A stretch of 32,713 bases of DNA from positions 1 through 32,713 of the forward strand of contig CABYSP010000012.1 of NCBI GenBank assembly GCA_902521675.1, read 5' to 3'. This stretch comes from an uncultured Pelagibacteraceae bacterium. Its GTDB lineage: Bacteria; Pseudomonadota; Alphaproteobacteria; Pelagibacterales; Pelagibacteraceae. A program made the translations under genes and the position numbers. Below, piece after piece: positions 32,569 to 32,713 of this stretch (position 1 is its first letter; the number at the start of each line of letters is the position of its first letter). The notes beneath the pieces were generated by a model that searched no databases, was not told the DNA's origin, and worked only from the letters and a program-made list of their open reading frames with translations.

Positions 32569-32713
32569 ATGAGATTAAATCAATCTAAATTTGTTATCTA
32601 TATATCGGAAGTAATGCTTGACAGTATTTTGATTTTTCAAAATTTCTTACAAAAAAAAATAAATTTTTCTATTGCAGTAGCATTAATAAATATGTTGAAT
32701 AGACCTTATAAAA
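32569..32713 (+). CDS. Possible start of an unknown gene, cut by window end
   Basis: From the ATG at 32569 a frame stays open for 48 codons to the end of the window (MRLNQSKFVIYISEVMLDS and onward). I do not recognise the product. No Shine-Dalgarno sequence precedes it and the start is 26 bases after aapP. In DNA this rich in A and T a 48-codon open frame is uncommon but can arise by chance, and the frame is also open upstream into the end of aapP. TTGACA at 32618 could instead belong to a promoter of a gene beyond the window. Confidence 0.25.
   Translation, partial: MRLNQSKFVIYISEVMLDSILIFQNFLQKKINFSIAVALINMLNRPYK

Noticed and set aside
32626-32643. Hairpin after aapP as a terminator
   Set aside because: Seven-bp stem with a single G-C pair and no clean T tract. 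It would not be a strong terminator.

Overview
The window is about 32.7 kb of gene-dense, strongly A+T-rich DNA. It holds 30 protein genes, one of them cut by the window edge, a possible 31st at the right end, and one tRNA. The gene content points to an alphaproteobacterium: an ispD-ispF fusion, ntrY-ntrX next to trkA, a trpEGDC block behind a PpiD-like gene, lpxI, and GTTC-N7-GTTC SOS boxes. Very short or overlapping gene junctions, low GC and an AapJQMP amino-acid transporter make a SAR11 (Pelagibacterales) bacterium the best guess. This is a judgement from gene content and order, not from a search. There are no mobile elements, CRISPR arrays or frameshifts, and no gene-free stretch longer than 300 bases.

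Layout. (1) 1-5916 (+): outer-membrane and lipid A block, bamA (partial)-skp-fabZ-lpxD-lpxA-lpxI-lpxB. (2) 5896-13305 (-): PpiD-like chaperone, trpE-trpG-trpD-trpC, then lexA with its own SOS boxes, then gltX, which converges on lpxB with a 21-bp overlap. (3) 13362-19813 (+): tpiA-secG-pyrG-kdsA-eno-ftsB-lipA-coq10, mostly with 1-11 bp overlaps. (4) 19806-21858 (-): ispDF-pgpA-cinA(C-terminal domain), convergent on coq10. (5) 21883-27825 (+): ntrY-ntrX-trkA-trkH, a two-component system with a potassium-uptake system. (6) 27854-27930 (+): tRNA-Arg(UCU). (7) 28106-32542 (+): aapJ, a strong intrinsic terminator, then aapQ-aapM-aapP. The right end holds an open frame running off the window.

How it fits together. 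The left half covers envelope assembly (BamA, Skp, FabZ, LpxDAIB and later KdsA), tryptophan synthesis, DNA-damage control (LexA) and central metabolism (TpiA, Eno). The right half looks like a nitrogen and potassium module: NtrY/NtrX signalling, TrkAH uptake and a broad amino-acid ABC transporter. The order closely follows the backbone I recall from larger alphaproteobacteria. Genes often present at particular joints there are missing here: moaC/moeA, comEC, gltA, the pdh-lpd genes, dusB-ntrB-ntrC and hfq-hflX.

The points most worth a second look are the NtrX ATPase domain, which lacks the GAFTGA motif and has a Walker-B Glu-to-Gln change; the paired SOS boxes before lexA with gltX directly downstream; and the aapJ control region (palindrome, rare strong Shine-Dalgarno, terminator after aapJ).
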